This document shows positions 1 through 7,418 of a stretch of DNA of 10,356 nucleotides, piece after piece. Under the pieces are notes generated by a model that was not told the origin of the DNA, ran no database searches, and saw only the letters and a list, made by a program, of their open reading frames with translations. A program made the translations under genes and the position numbers. Location of the stretch: positions 1 through 10,356 of the forward strand of contig JABMMK010000057.1 in the NCBI GenBank assembly GCA_013205605.1, in the 5' to 3' direction. The stretch comes from Cytophagales bacterium (GTDB taxonomy: Bacteria > Bacteroidota > Bacteroidia > Cytophagales > Spirosomataceae). Every line of letters starts with the position of its first letter. The first letter of the stretch is position 1.

Positions 1-11
1 TGGGAAAATAA
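1..11 (+). repeat. Direct repeat copy 1; possible 3' end of an upstream gene
   Basis: The 11 bases TGGGAAAATAA at the window start are identical to positions 3121-3131. Read in the same frame, both copies end in Gly-Lys-stop (GGA AAA TAA). At 3121-3131 this is the end of a longer protein-like stretch. I infer that an unseen gene left of the window ends here and that the downstream copy derives from its 3' end. Only 11 bases can be compared, so this is tentative. Confidence 0.35.
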
Positions 12-14
12 TGC

Positions 15-22
15 TATGTTTG
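15..22 (+). promoter_or_regulatory. Candidate -7 promoter element (TAnnTTTG)
   Basis: TATGTTTG matches the Bacteroidota -7 consensus TAnnTTTG exactly. The matching -33 element would lie left of the window and cannot be checked. If used, transcription would start near position 29 and give the dehydrogenase/cytochrome gene a leader of about 170 nt containing two palindromes. No other exact match was found between here and the start codon at 199. TATTTTAG at 190-197 differs at one base but abuts the ATG and is too close to serve. Confidence 0.3.
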
Positions 23-132
23 ACATAAAGAAAAGGTTTTGTTTTTTGTGTAACCCAAAGGTAACGATGGGATAAAAACTTTCCTTTTCTTTTTTTATCG
101 TTTAGGACGCTATTGATTTTAAAGGATTGAAA

Positions 133-143
133 TGATCGGATCA
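133..143. promoter_or_regulatory. Short palindrome TGATC-G-GATCA upstream of the dehydrogenase gene
   Basis: This is a perfect inverted repeat of two 5-base arms around one G, ending 55 bases before the start codon at 199. It directly adjoins a second inverted repeat at 142-166. The size and symmetry suit a dimeric regulator site, but no regulator is encoded nearby and chance occurrence in AT-rich DNA is possible. Confidence 0.2.
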
Positions 144-166
144 ATTAATATATTGCTAATTAATTG
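142..166. promoter_or_regulatory. Inverted repeat CAATTAAT-N9-ATTAATTG
   Basis: Perfect 8-base arms lie at 142-149 and 159-166, 33 bases before the start codon at 199. They could be an operator or a weak leader hairpin. The arms are almost all A/T, so chance is a real alternative. No T-run follows, so it is not a terminator. Confidence 0.25.
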
Positions 167-198
167 TACTTACCAAATACATATAAACCTATTTTAGC

Positions 199-2850
199 AT
201 GTTAAAAATAAGCTTCGCCTTGATTTATGGGCTTCTTTTCTTTTTTGGAATTCATTTTTTTGATTCTTCGTCCAAGCAAAATAAAATAAATACCCTTGTC
301 AAAATTGACACATTACGCAATGCCGGATTTTGGCCTGGTGAGTTACAAGTCAAAAATTTCACGAGTGGCGACCTCACTCCTTCCCCAGCTTGTTTGGCCG
401 TTGCCGCCACTGGTGAGGTTTATGTAGGAGTGGACAAAATTGGTTCATTGGGTAAGACTCCTAAAAAAGGATATATCTTAAAACTTATCGACAAAGACCA
501 TGATGGAAAAGTAGATGTGAGCACCCAATTTGCGATGGTTGATAATCCACGTGGAATTATTTCTTTGGGCAACAAAGTATATGTTCTTCATACGGTTTTC
601 TCCCCAGAAACGGGAAAAGCGACTGGTATGGATTTAGTGGTATTTGAGGACAAGGACAATGATGGAGTGGCTGATGGCCCTTCTTCTCCTTTAATTGAGC
701 ATATCAGTTCTGTTAAATTCCTTCAAAGTAGAGGTACTGACCATTCAACCAATGGAATTCGCTTGGGTATCGATGGTTGGATTTACATCGCCGTGGGCGA
801 CTTTGGTTTCCACGATGCCGTGGACCGTTCAGGAAAAAAAATAACCATGTTAGGTGGTGGAATCGTTCGCGTTAGGCCAGATGGCACTGAAATGGAAGTC
901 TATACACACGGAACTAGAAATATTTACGATGTGGCGATTGATGCTTACATGAATATATTTACGCGCGACAATACCAATGACGGCGCGGGTTGGAACATTC
1001 GTTTTAGCCATCACATTCAATCGGGGGAATATGGATATCCCCTATTATTTAAGCACTTTACGGAAGAAATTCTTCCTGGTTTAGTGGATGTAGGTGGGGG
1101 TTCTGGTACGGGATCCTTGTTTATGGATGAGCCGACATGGCCTGCGAAATACAACCAAGTGCCTATGATGGCGGATTGGGGAAATAGCATGTTGTACATA
1201 CATCGTGTGACACCTGATGGAGCTAGCTTCAATCAAAAAGATGAGACCTTTATTAAGTTGGCGCAAATAACCGACCTAGATGTGGATGGTTCAGGCCAAT
1301 TATACCTTGCGGCATGGGATGGGGCAGGATTTTCAGGAAGTCCAACCAAAGGTTTTGTCATCAAAGCGGTGCCAAAAGGATGGACTTACAAAGCATTTCC
1401 TGATGTTAAAAAATCTTCATTGGTGGAGTTAACGGATTTATTGAAATCCAATAGTGCGGTGGCAAGAATCACGGCCCAACAAGAATTACTGGGCAGAAGT
1501 GCAAAGGATGCCGCATCCATTTCTTGGAAATTAGCAGCTGATAAATCACTGCCTTTATATACGAGAGCTACTGGAATTTTCACCTATGCGCAAGCAGCAG
1601 ATCAAAAAGAATTGGCTAAGCTTGCCACGTTGGTCGCAGATAAAAGTGTTAGAGAATTTGCATTAAGAGCGATGGCTGACAGAAAAACGAAAAGCAAATT
1701 AATTCCTTTGGCACCTTATTTGAATGGATTAAATGACCCATCTCCTCGAGTTCAGGTTGCATCGGCCATTGGCCTAGGCAGATTAGGTCGCAAAGAAGCG
1801 ATTCCAGCTTTATTACAAGTAAAAGTTCCTAGCTCATTTGTGGCACCTCCTAAAGACAAAGAAGGCCCACACGCAAAACCTAATTCAGCCATCATTCCTT
1901 CTCACGTAGCGGTTCAAGCGCTCAGAAGTTTAGATGCGAAGAAAGGAAGCATCGCAGCGTTGGCGACTAAAAATTCGACGATTGCTTTATGGGCGATGCG
2001 TTATATGCATGATCCCGCTGTGGTGAAGGCACTTTTGTCGACGTACAAAAAGTCTAGCCAACCTAAATTAAAATCGCAGATTTTAGAAACAGTCGCTCGT
2101 TTGTATAAGAAAGAAAATTTCTATGAGGGTCAATATTGGTGGTCGACAAAGCCGAATGGACACGGTCCATATTACAAGACGGCTGATTGGGAATCAAGTC
2201 CAGAAATAAAGGATTTCTTCTTGGCACTTTGGAATAAATCATCAGATGCTGAAAAATTGGTTTTATCGGATTTAAATGAAAAGCATCAAATGGAAATCAC
2301 CGAGATGGCCGGTTCTGCTCAAAATATGGTAGCCAAAGAAGAGGTGAAAGTTGACCTAGAAGCCATTCGCAATAAAAAAGGGCAAATCGGAAATACGTCC
2401 ATCGAAGATATTATGTTGGCCATGGTCAAAATGCCAGGCAACTCAAATGCAGGAAGAGCCTTATTTAATAAGCAAGGTTGCGTCGTTTGCCATAGTTTGA
2501 AACCTGGAGATATGCCAAAAGGCCCGTATATGGGGCAGATTGGTGCCATCATGAACAGAGAGCAAATCGCTGAGTCTATTTTAAAGCCAAACGCATCGAT
2601 CTCTCAAGGATTTGCAACGGTATTAATTACGACCAAAAATAAGAGAGAATATATGGGATTTGTCACCTCTGAATCAGCCGAAAGACTGATCCTACGAGAT
2701 ATAACAGGGCAAACAACTACGATTAAAACCGCTGATATTTCCAGCAGAAAAGAGATGGAAACATCGATGATGCCAACGGGTCTTGCGAATGAATTATCGT
2801 ATGAGGAGTTTGCCTCCTTGATTACCTTTTTATCGGAGCAAAAGAAATAA
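199..2850 (+). CDS. Secreted PQQ-type dehydrogenase / HEAT-like / cytochrome c fusion protein
   Basis: This 883-aa protein has three parts. A hydrophobic leader (about residues 4-21, no lipobox Cys) directs export. Residues about 45-395 form a propeller of the 'putative membrane-bound dehydrogenase' type (TIGR02604-like), related to soluble glucose/L-sorbosone dehydrogenases. It has acidic DxDxDGxxD loops at 98-106 and 151-159, H182 in a H-x3-G...DGWIY...GD motif, G-x-R240-N241, and RDNTNDGAGW at 256-265. H182 and R240 sit where sugar dehydrogenases have their catalytic His and PQQ-contacting Arg (inference). Residues about 405-640 are alpha-helical with HEAT-like units, clearest at 506-541. 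The C-terminus is a monoheme cytochrome domain (TIGR02603-like) with CVVCH at 761-765 and a likely axial Met in MMPTGL at 857-862. The probable role is periplasmic sugar or alcohol oxidation passing electrons to its own heme; the substrate is unknown. The ATG at 199 places the signal sequence correctly, and no Shine-Dalgarno is present. Confidence 0.9.
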   Translation: MLKISFALIYGLLFFFGIHFFDSSSKQNKINTLVKIDTLRNAGFWPGELQVKNFTSGDLTPSPACLAVAATGEVYVGVDKIGSLGKTPKKGYILKLIDKDHDGKVDVSTQFAMVDNPRGIISLGNKVYVLHTVFSPETGKATGMDLVVFEDKDNDGVADGPSSPLIEHISSVKFLQSRGTDHSTNGIRLGIDGWIYIAVGDFGFHDAVDRSGKKITMLGGGIVRVRPDGTEMEVYTHGTRNIYDVAIDAYMNIFTRDNTNDGAGWNIRFSHHIQSGEYGYPLLFKHFTEEILPGLVDVGGGSGTGSLFMDEPTWPAKYNQVPMMADWGNSMLYIHRVTPDGASFNQKDETFIKLAQITDLDVDGSGQLYLAAWDGAGFSGSPTKGFVIKAVPKGWTYKAFPDVKKSSLVELTDLLKSNSAVARITAQQELLGRSAKDAASISWKLAADKSLPLYTRATGIFTYAQAADQKELAKLATLVADKSVREFALRAMADRKTKSKLIPLAPYLNGLNDPSPRVQVASAIGLGRLGRKEAIPALLQVKVPSSFVAPPKDKEGPHAKPNSAIIPSHVAVQALRSLDAKKGSIAALATKNSTIALWAMRYMHDPAVVKALLSTYKKSSQPKLKSQILETVARLYKKENFYEGQYWWSTKPNGHGPYYKTADWESSPEIKDFFLALWNKSSDAEKLVLSDLNEKHQMEITEMAGSAQNMVAKEEVKVDLEAIRNKKGQIGNTSIEDIMLAMVKMPGNSNAGRALFNKQGCVVCHSLKPGDMPKGPYMGQIGAIMNREQIAESILKPNASISQGFATVLITTKNKREYMGFVTSESAERLILRDITGQTTTIKTADISSRKEMETSMMPTGLANELSYEEFASLITFLSEQKK

Positions 2851-2877
2851 TTAAATTTTTTCTTTTAGCTAAATTTG

Positions 2878-2908
2878 AAGATCCGACCATGAGTCGGATC
2901 TTTTTTTT
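2878..2908 (+). terminator. Intrinsic terminator of the dehydrogenase/cytochrome gene
   Basis: A perfect 10-bp stem, AAGATCCGAC (2878-2887) with GTCGGATCTT (2893-2902), encloses a 5-base loop. It runs into eight T residues (2901-2908). It lies 28 bases past the stop codon. The minus-strand side lacks a T-run, so it should act on plus-strand transcription only. Confidence 0.85.
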
Positions 2909-3056
2909 GGAGTACACATAATCAGTATCCTTGTATTTTTAATGTAATATCATTTTTTGAAGGATCTTACTATAAATCGTATGTGCATATTATCATCGGC
3001 ATTTATGTGTTTGAGTATCATTTTAATTTAATGTAGTGAAGCTTCTTATTAATTGA

Positions 3057-3131
3057 CACTTCAGTTTTAGGGGGCCAGTATTTGATGAGGAAGATGTGAT
3101 TAAGTTGATTGCGGCTAAAGTGGGAAAATAA
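3057..3131 (+). pseudogene. C-terminal gene remnant (about 24 codons plus stop)
   Basis: The frame ending at TAA 3129-3131 reads HFSFRGPVFDEEDVIKLIAA followed by KVGK. The GPVFDEEDVIKLIAAK part looks like an amphipathic, protein-like C-terminal helix and is richer in G/C than the surrounding AT-rich spacer. An in-frame TGA at 3054-3056 closes it upstream, and there is no start codon in the frame. It is therefore not a functional gene but looks like the tail of a longer one. The last 11 bases repeat the window start (1-11), where a gene may end in the same Gly-Lys-stop. I could not assign the family. It could instead be a chance open stretch. Confidence 0.4.
3121..3131 (+). repeat. Direct repeat copy 2 (matches 1-11)
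   Basis: TGGGAAAATAA is identical to positions 1-11; the sequences diverge immediately after. Together the copies bracket the whole dehydrogenase/cytochrome unit, including its leader and terminator. An 11-base match at precisely two gene-end-like positions is unlikely by chance, but the left copy is cut by the window edge. Confidence 0.4.
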
Positions 3132-3149
3132 AGATTCCTGCTAGTTAAA

Positions 3150-4799
3150 TCATTTCATTATTGCGCTATTTTTAGCTAGCGAAATCTCTAGTGTTTTATT
3201 AATCTTAAAATTTTGATCCCCCAACAAGAACATTTCAAAAGTACCTGGGGCCATTTGTTGGGTTTGTAATTCAAATAAACCGGATGGGGCTAAATAGTTA
3301 CCAGTTTTAAGAAATTTCAAAATACCATTTTTATAAAATTTTACAGGGCTTATGAATTTTTTTCCTGAAGATTTATTTTTAAACAAAACAAACCAAGCGT
3401 TATTTAAGCTAGGTTTAGATGGAAAAGCATCTATTTGAAATATAAAATAATTATCCTTTGGGAGATGATGTTGCGTATAATTAGATATTTTCAAATTTAT
3501 AGCTTTCAATTGAGTATCAAATGTATCCTTAGGAAAATACATTTCATTTACTTTCCATATACCCATTTGATAAGCAGGTATTAAGAATTCATTTGACAAT
3601 ACAACAAATCTAGGATCCATATTAAACATTACATGATTATTACTCCAATTAAACGAATTAGCCAATGCCGAATTTTTTCTATCAAAAACAACCTGAGTAT
3701 ATCTATAATAAGTTAATGCGGAAAAACATAAACTAAATAATAACAATGTGACAACTATCCATTTTGAATTAATAAAATAGGGAATCATTATAATGTAGAT
3801 ACATGTCAACAGAAAGGGACTAAACATGAGAAATCGACCAACTATCACCGGTCCGGACGAACTTCGAACAAATGCAATTAAAAAAATAGCGGCCGCCATA
3901 TAGCTGAAATAAGAAAGCAAAATAATTCTTTCACTTCGAATAGAAGAGCTACTAAAAAAGCTTTTAAATAATAAAAATACAAAGGCTGAGAACGCAAAAA
4001 TTCCTGCGCCAACTGAAAGAAAAATTCCATTTTTGTCAAAAATAGAAAACACTCCACCCATCAATCCGAAAAAAGTGACAAAAATATTATAAAAATTGGT
4101 ACTAAATTCTGCCATGCGGCCAGAAGGAGAATAATTTATTTTGTAAATAATTAAATAAATGATTAGCAAAAGAACCAATATAAGTATAGGCTTATATTTT
4201 TTTTGAAAAAAGTAAGAAAGTCCCACGCTACTAATGGCAAATAATCCACTGCCAAAAGTTAAAGTTGACAATACCGTAAACAAATATGTTAAAAAATATT
4301 TTCTTGTAATAGATAGCTTAACTGCCAAAAAAATTAACAGAGAAGTAGTTATATGACTTAGTCCGCCACCAGCCCATGTTGATACTTCAAAATACTGAGG
4401 TTGAAAATTTAAAAGTATTACTGGGAGGAAAAAAAGTATGTTTAACTTTAATTTTTTGAATTCTAAATAAAATAAATATTGAATTACTAGAAGTTGCAAT
4501 ATGTTAAAATAAATTAATCCATCAATAGGCAAATACCCAAATACGAAATAAAAGAAAAAAAGAATTAACCGATGCACCAAAATAAAATGATCATTCGTTA
4601 ATTGAAAAAATAATGATATCGAATTAAGAAAATTTCGACCTTCTGTTTTTATCAAATATATGAACCTAATATAATCAACATCATCTTGAAATGGAAAGTC
4701 GATCGTAGACCATATAATAAAAAATACAAACAAGGATGTAAATAAAGAAATCAAAATGATGCCCAATAAAGACATTTGCCTATCAGAAATGGAAATCAT
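3150..4799 (-). CDS. Multi-pass membrane protein, GT-C glycosyltransferase-like
   Basis: From ATG 4799 this is a 549-aa protein with about 12 hydrophobic segments, the first at residues 10-31, followed by a soluble C-terminal part (about 366-549). The first extracytoplasmic loop carries Q38-D39-D40 and, further on, N69-D-H with H76-R77. G321-R322-F precedes a late membrane helix. Acidic residues in the first large loop and an Arg-aromatic motif before a late helix are typical of GT-C enzymes that use lipid-linked sugars, and of related uncharacterised membrane proteins. A role in surface glycan or glycolipid synthesis is thus an inference, and the substrate is unknown. G+C is very low (about 15-28% in most sampled lines, against about 40-55% in the first gene), suggesting acquisition or different selection. 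The frame is open to a TTG at 4856, but that lies inside a good promoter, so ATG 4799 is preferred. ATG 4775 is also possible. Confidence 0.75.
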   Translation of the reverse strand: MISISDRQMSLLGIILISLFTSLFVFFIIWSTIDFPFQDDVDYIRFIYLIKTEGRNFLNSISLFFQLTNDHFILVHRLILFFFYFVFGYLPIDGLIYFNILQLLVIQYLFYLEFKKLKLNILFFLPVILLNFQPQYFEVSTWAGGGLSHITTSLLIFLAVKLSITRKYFLTYLFTVLSTLTFGSGLFAISSVGLSYFFQKKYKPILILVLLLIIYLIIYKINYSPSGRMAEFSTNFYNIFVTFFGLMGGVFSIFDKNGIFLSVGAGIFAFSAFVFLLFKSFFSSSSIRSERIILLSYFSYMAAAIFLIAFVRSSSGPVIVGRFLMFSPFLLTCIYIIMIPYFINSKWIVVTLLLFSLCFSALTYYRYTQVVFDRKNSALANSFNWSNNHVMFNMDPRFVVLSNEFLIPAYQMGIWKVNEMYFPKDTFDTQLKAINLKISNYTQHHLPKDNYFIFQIDAFPSKPSLNNAWFVLFKNKSSGKKFISPVKFYKNGILKFLKTGNYLAPSGLFELQTQQMAPGTFEMFLLGDQNFKINKTLEISLAKNSAIMK

Positions 4800-4853
4800 A
4801 AAAAAATAAGTTTTGAGTGCACAATTTTGAAAATCATTTTGACTAAACAATAA

Positions 4854-4886
4854 CAAAGCTAAAACAACATACTATTAAATCACAAA
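4854..4886 (-). promoter_or_regulatory. Bacteroidota-type promoter of the AT-rich membrane protein gene
   Basis: On the minus strand, TTTG (4886-4883) is followed after 21 bases by TAGCTTTG (4861-4854). This fits the Bacteroidota consensus TTTG-N17-23-TAnnTTTG. Transcription would begin near 4847, giving a leader of about 48 nt to ATG 4799. It also argues against translation starting at TTG 4856, which lies inside the -7 element. Confidence 0.55.
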
Positions 4887-4992
4887 AACCGCAGTCAAAA
4901 AGAAAAAATTAATGACTAATACCTGAAATATATATCTATAAATAAAATTTAATCGCTCAAATAATTTCATTTACCCTATTTGTTCTTGATTT

Positions 4993-6228
4993 TTGCCAAA
5001 CATTAGCAAATACACATTGGAAATAGTCATTTTAGGAGGAGGAGCTGCCGGATTTTTTGCCGCCATTTCAGCAAAAAAATACTTTCCACAAGCACATGTA
5101 CGGGTATTTGAGAAAACTTCTAAGTTTTTAGGGAAAGTGAAAATCTCAGGAGGTGGCCGTTGCAATGTCACAAACGCATTATCAAATCACCGATTATTAT
5201 CCGAAAAATATCCAAGAGGGGAAAAATTCTTGCGAAAAGCTTTTGAGCAATTTGATACAAAAGCCACGATGGAGTGGTTTGAAAACCGGGGTGTTCCATT
5301 GAAAACCTATTCAGACCTTTGTGTTTTTCCGGTATCAAATGAGTCTCAAAGCATCATTGATTGCTTGTGGAAAGAAGCGAAAACATTAGGAGTTGAATTG
5401 TGGACCTTGCGCGCCATCGACAAAATAATTCCTTTAGATAATGGTTTTGAAATTAGCTGTAAAGAAGTCAATGAAAAAGTAGACCGAGTGATTGTTACGA
5501 TTGGCGGTCAACCTAAATTGACAGGGTTTTCTTGGCTAGCCGATTTAAACCATAACATCATCCCACCGATACCATCCTTATTCACATTCAACATGCCCAA
5601 AGAACCCATCCGTGAACTGATGGGCATCGTGGTGGAAGAGGCAGTCGTTCGAATAGAAGGTCAAAAACTTGTAGGCAAAGGCCCTTTATTAGTTACCCAT
5701 TGGGGTATGAGCGGACCAGCCATCCTACAACTATCTGCTTGGGGAGCGCGCATACTGGCAGAATCAAATTACGAATTCAGCATTTTAGTTAATTGGCTTA
5801 ATGAAACGAAAGAAAATACGCTTCGAGAAAGCTTAGTTAAAACCATCAGCATTCATGGCTCTAAGATGATTTCAAATCTGAACCCCTTTGAAATTCCCAA
5901 TCGACTTTGGCTTTTTTTATTATTAAAAAATGAAATTAATCCAGCGACCAGGTGGAATGATTTAGGCGCAAAAAATGCCAATAAACTTGTAAACACGCTA
6001 TTAAACGACCGCTACGTCGTCCAAGGAAAGACCACGTTTAAGGAAGAATTTGTCACCGCTGGAGGAGTGGACTTACAAGAAATCGATGTCAATACCATGC
6101 AAAGTAAAATCCATCCAGGCTTATTTTTCGCGGGCGAAGTCATGGACATCGATGGTATAACGGGCGGATTTAATTTCCAATCAGCCTGGACCACAGGTTA
6201 TATCGCAGGAAAACATGTGGGGAACTAA
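4993..6228 (+). CDS. HI0933/YhiN-family FAD-dependent oxidoreductase
   Basis: This 411-aa cytoplasmic flavoprotein belongs to the HI0933/BaiN-like NAD(P)/FAD oxidoreductase family (TIGR00275 type). The N-terminal Rossmann fold shows IVILGGGAAG at 11-20. The family signature SGGGRCNVTN lies at 52-61, and FFAGEVMDIDGITGG at 378-392, continuing to FQSAW near the C-terminus, closes the FAD site. Its length is normal for the family. The physiological substrate of most members is unknown. The start is unusual: an in-frame TGA at 4987-4989 leaves no ATG, so translation must begin at TTG 4993 (or TTG 5017, giving MEIVILGGGAAG). It is transcribed divergently from the AT-rich membrane gene and convergently with the next gene, so the context gives no pathway. 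No signal peptide is present. Confidence 0.9.
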   Translation: MPNISKYTLEIVILGGGAAGFFAAISAKKYFPQAHVRVFEKTSKFLGKVKISGGGRCNVTNALSNHRLLSEKYPRGEKFLRKAFEQFDTKATMEWFENRGVPLKTYSDLCVFPVSNESQSIIDCLWKEAKTLGVELWTLRAIDKIIPLDNGFEISCKEVNEKVDRVIVTIGGQPKLTGFSWLADLNHNIIPPIPSLFTFNMPKEPIRELMGIVVEEAVVRIEGQKLVGKGPLLVTHWGMSGPAILQLSAWGARILAESNYEFSILVNWLNETKENTLRESLVKTISIHGSKMISNLNPFEIPNRLWLFLLLKNEINPATRWNDLGAKNANKLVNTLLNDRYVVQGKTTFKEEFVTAGGVDLQEIDVNTMQSKIHPGLFFAGEVMDIDGITGGFNFQSAWTTGYIAGKHVGN

Positions 6229-6241
6229 AATTCTCCCCACA
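6216..6241 (+). terminator. Hairpin spanning the stop codon of the flavoprotein gene
   Basis: TGTGGGGA (6216-6223) pairs with TCCCCACA (6234-6241) around a 10-base loop containing the TAA stop (6226-6228). On the plus strand only a weak GATTTGTTG tract follows. On the minus strand the stem is followed by TGTTTT. It sits between convergent genes, so a modest bidirectional terminator is plausible. Confidence 0.45.
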
Positions 6242-6307
6242 GATTTGTTGCACATGCGTCACAAATTTAATTCAAAAACAAAGGCATTCAGAACCGAACT
6301 TTCAAAT

Positions 6308-7345
6308 TCAATCCTTCGAAACATAGATATAATCCGAAGGTAGTTCTTTGCCCATCCTATTTTCTGACATCTTCCCGTATAATTCCAACGAATAAGGATC
6401 AATCAATTCCCCATATTGATTGAAAAAAATCTGGGAAACAGGCATGATTTTTGAATTTTGCCTAAAATTATAATTGTAATCCACTGACAACATCCCTTTC
6501 AATTCTAACAAAAAAATAGTCGAATCACTGGTGGGCCTAACCACATCATCTGCCTTAAATTCAGGCACCATACCCATGTACTTGCGGTCCTTGTAATAAT
6601 AGGCGGAAAACCCTTCTTCGGTCAACTTATTTCGGTACAATGCCCACAAAAAATGTTTAATGGATCCCTGAAAAATATCTTTCCGATTGGATTCCCAGCG
6701 CTTTTGTTGTTTGGGAGAACTTGGCATTAAGGGTTCAAAATATCCACTTGCCTTAAAACTCATGCGGGTAATCCCCTTTTGAAAATCGACCAAAAAGCCT
6801 CGATATAAATAACCCAAATTTCGGTTTTCAATCATCAAGGGCTGTTCTGCTTTAGCGGTCAATACCTTTTTTGCTTTGTCATAATCGACATCGATGACCT
6901 CTCGATTTAAAATTTGAACCTCGCTCCTTGAAATATCCCTGCCTAAAAATTCATTTTCAAAATCCCTGATTGATTTATTCCATACCTTATCTTTTTGACC
7001 CTTTACCCGAACTTCCATCAAATCTAGCACATTTTCATCCAAGCGCTCAACGAGATTTTTTAGGTCGGAATCGATGCTCGTCAACTTCATCGACGTCTTA
7101 AACCCGACCATCGATATGGAGAATTTATAAATGCCTTTGGGGATATTTTTTAGGACAAATCGGCCATTCACATCTGCCTGTGTTCCAAATGATGTACCAT
7201 TTAAATACACATGAGCAAATGGGATGGGAGCACCTTCTAGGTTGTTTTCAATAATTCGACCTACAACTGAAAATTTTTGCTGAGCTTGAGCGCTCTGCAA
7301 AACGGATAAACACAGAAAAGTAAGAAGGTAAATGGAAAACTTCAT
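6308..7345 (-). CDS. Secreted protein with a carboxypeptidase-regulatory-like domain
   Basis: The 345-aa product begins with a clear signal peptide (residues 1-21, cleavage likely after AQA). A beta-sandwich of the CarboxypepD_reg-like type follows (about 26-100), recognisable by VVGRIIE, PIPFAHVYLNGTSFGTQADVNGRF and GIYKFSISMVGF. In Bacteroidota this domain often sits at the front of TonB-dependent receptors, but here no plug or barrel follows. The remaining roughly 240 residues are soluble, rich in Lys, Arg and aromatics, and not recognised by me. The protein ends in YIYVSKD. It probably acts in the periplasm or at the outer membrane, with unknown function. It starts at ATG 7345, divergent from the GH39-like gene with 73 bases between start codons, so the two could share regulation. 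Confidence 0.8.
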   Translation of the reverse strand: MKFSIYLLTFLCLSVLQSAQAQQKFSVVGRIIENNLEGAPIPFAHVYLNGTSFGTQADVNGRFVLKNIPKGIYKFSISMVGFKTSMKLTSIDSDLKNLVERLDENVLDLMEVRVKGQKDKVWNKSIRDFENEFLGRDISRSEVQILNREVIDVDYDKAKKVLTAKAEQPLMIENRNLGYLYRGFLVDFQKGITRMSFKASGYFEPLMPSSPKQQKRWESNRKDIFQGSIKHFLWALYRNKLTEEGFSAYYYKDRKYMGMVPEFKADDVVRPTSDSTIFLLELKGMLSVDYNYNFRQNSKIMPVSQIFFNQYGELIDPYSLELYGKMSENRMGKELPSDYIYVSKD

Positions 7346-7393
7346 CTATATCAATTTATTAAAAATTTATAGGATAATTGAAAACAAAAACGA

Positions 7394-7401
7394 TATTTTT
7401 G
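7394..7401 (+). promoter_or_regulatory. Candidate -7 element of the GH39-like gene
   Basis: TATTTTTG matches TAnnTTTG exactly in the 73-base divergent intergenic region. The nearest TTG (7378-7380) is only 13 bases upstream, so no -33 box with normal spacing is evident. The implied leader to ATG 7419 would be only about 10 nt, which lowers confidence. Confidence 0.3.
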
Positions 7402-7418
7402 TCGACTAAACCTAGTCT

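Noticed and set aside
2909..3056. A possible gene or RNA in the spacer after the first terminator
   Set aside because: No open frame of useful length, no stable hairpin and no recognisable motif was seen; it is AT-rich and featureless.
4800..4856. N-terminal extension of the AT-rich membrane protein to TTG 4856
   Set aside because: The TTG lies inside a good -7 promoter element (4854-4861). The first ATG at 4799 puts a membrane helix at the expected place.
6243..6266. A second hairpin ATTTGT...ACAAAT after the flavoprotein gene
   Set aside because: Only 6 bp with a 12-base loop and no T-run follows. It is weak compared with the 8-bp hairpin at 6216-6241.
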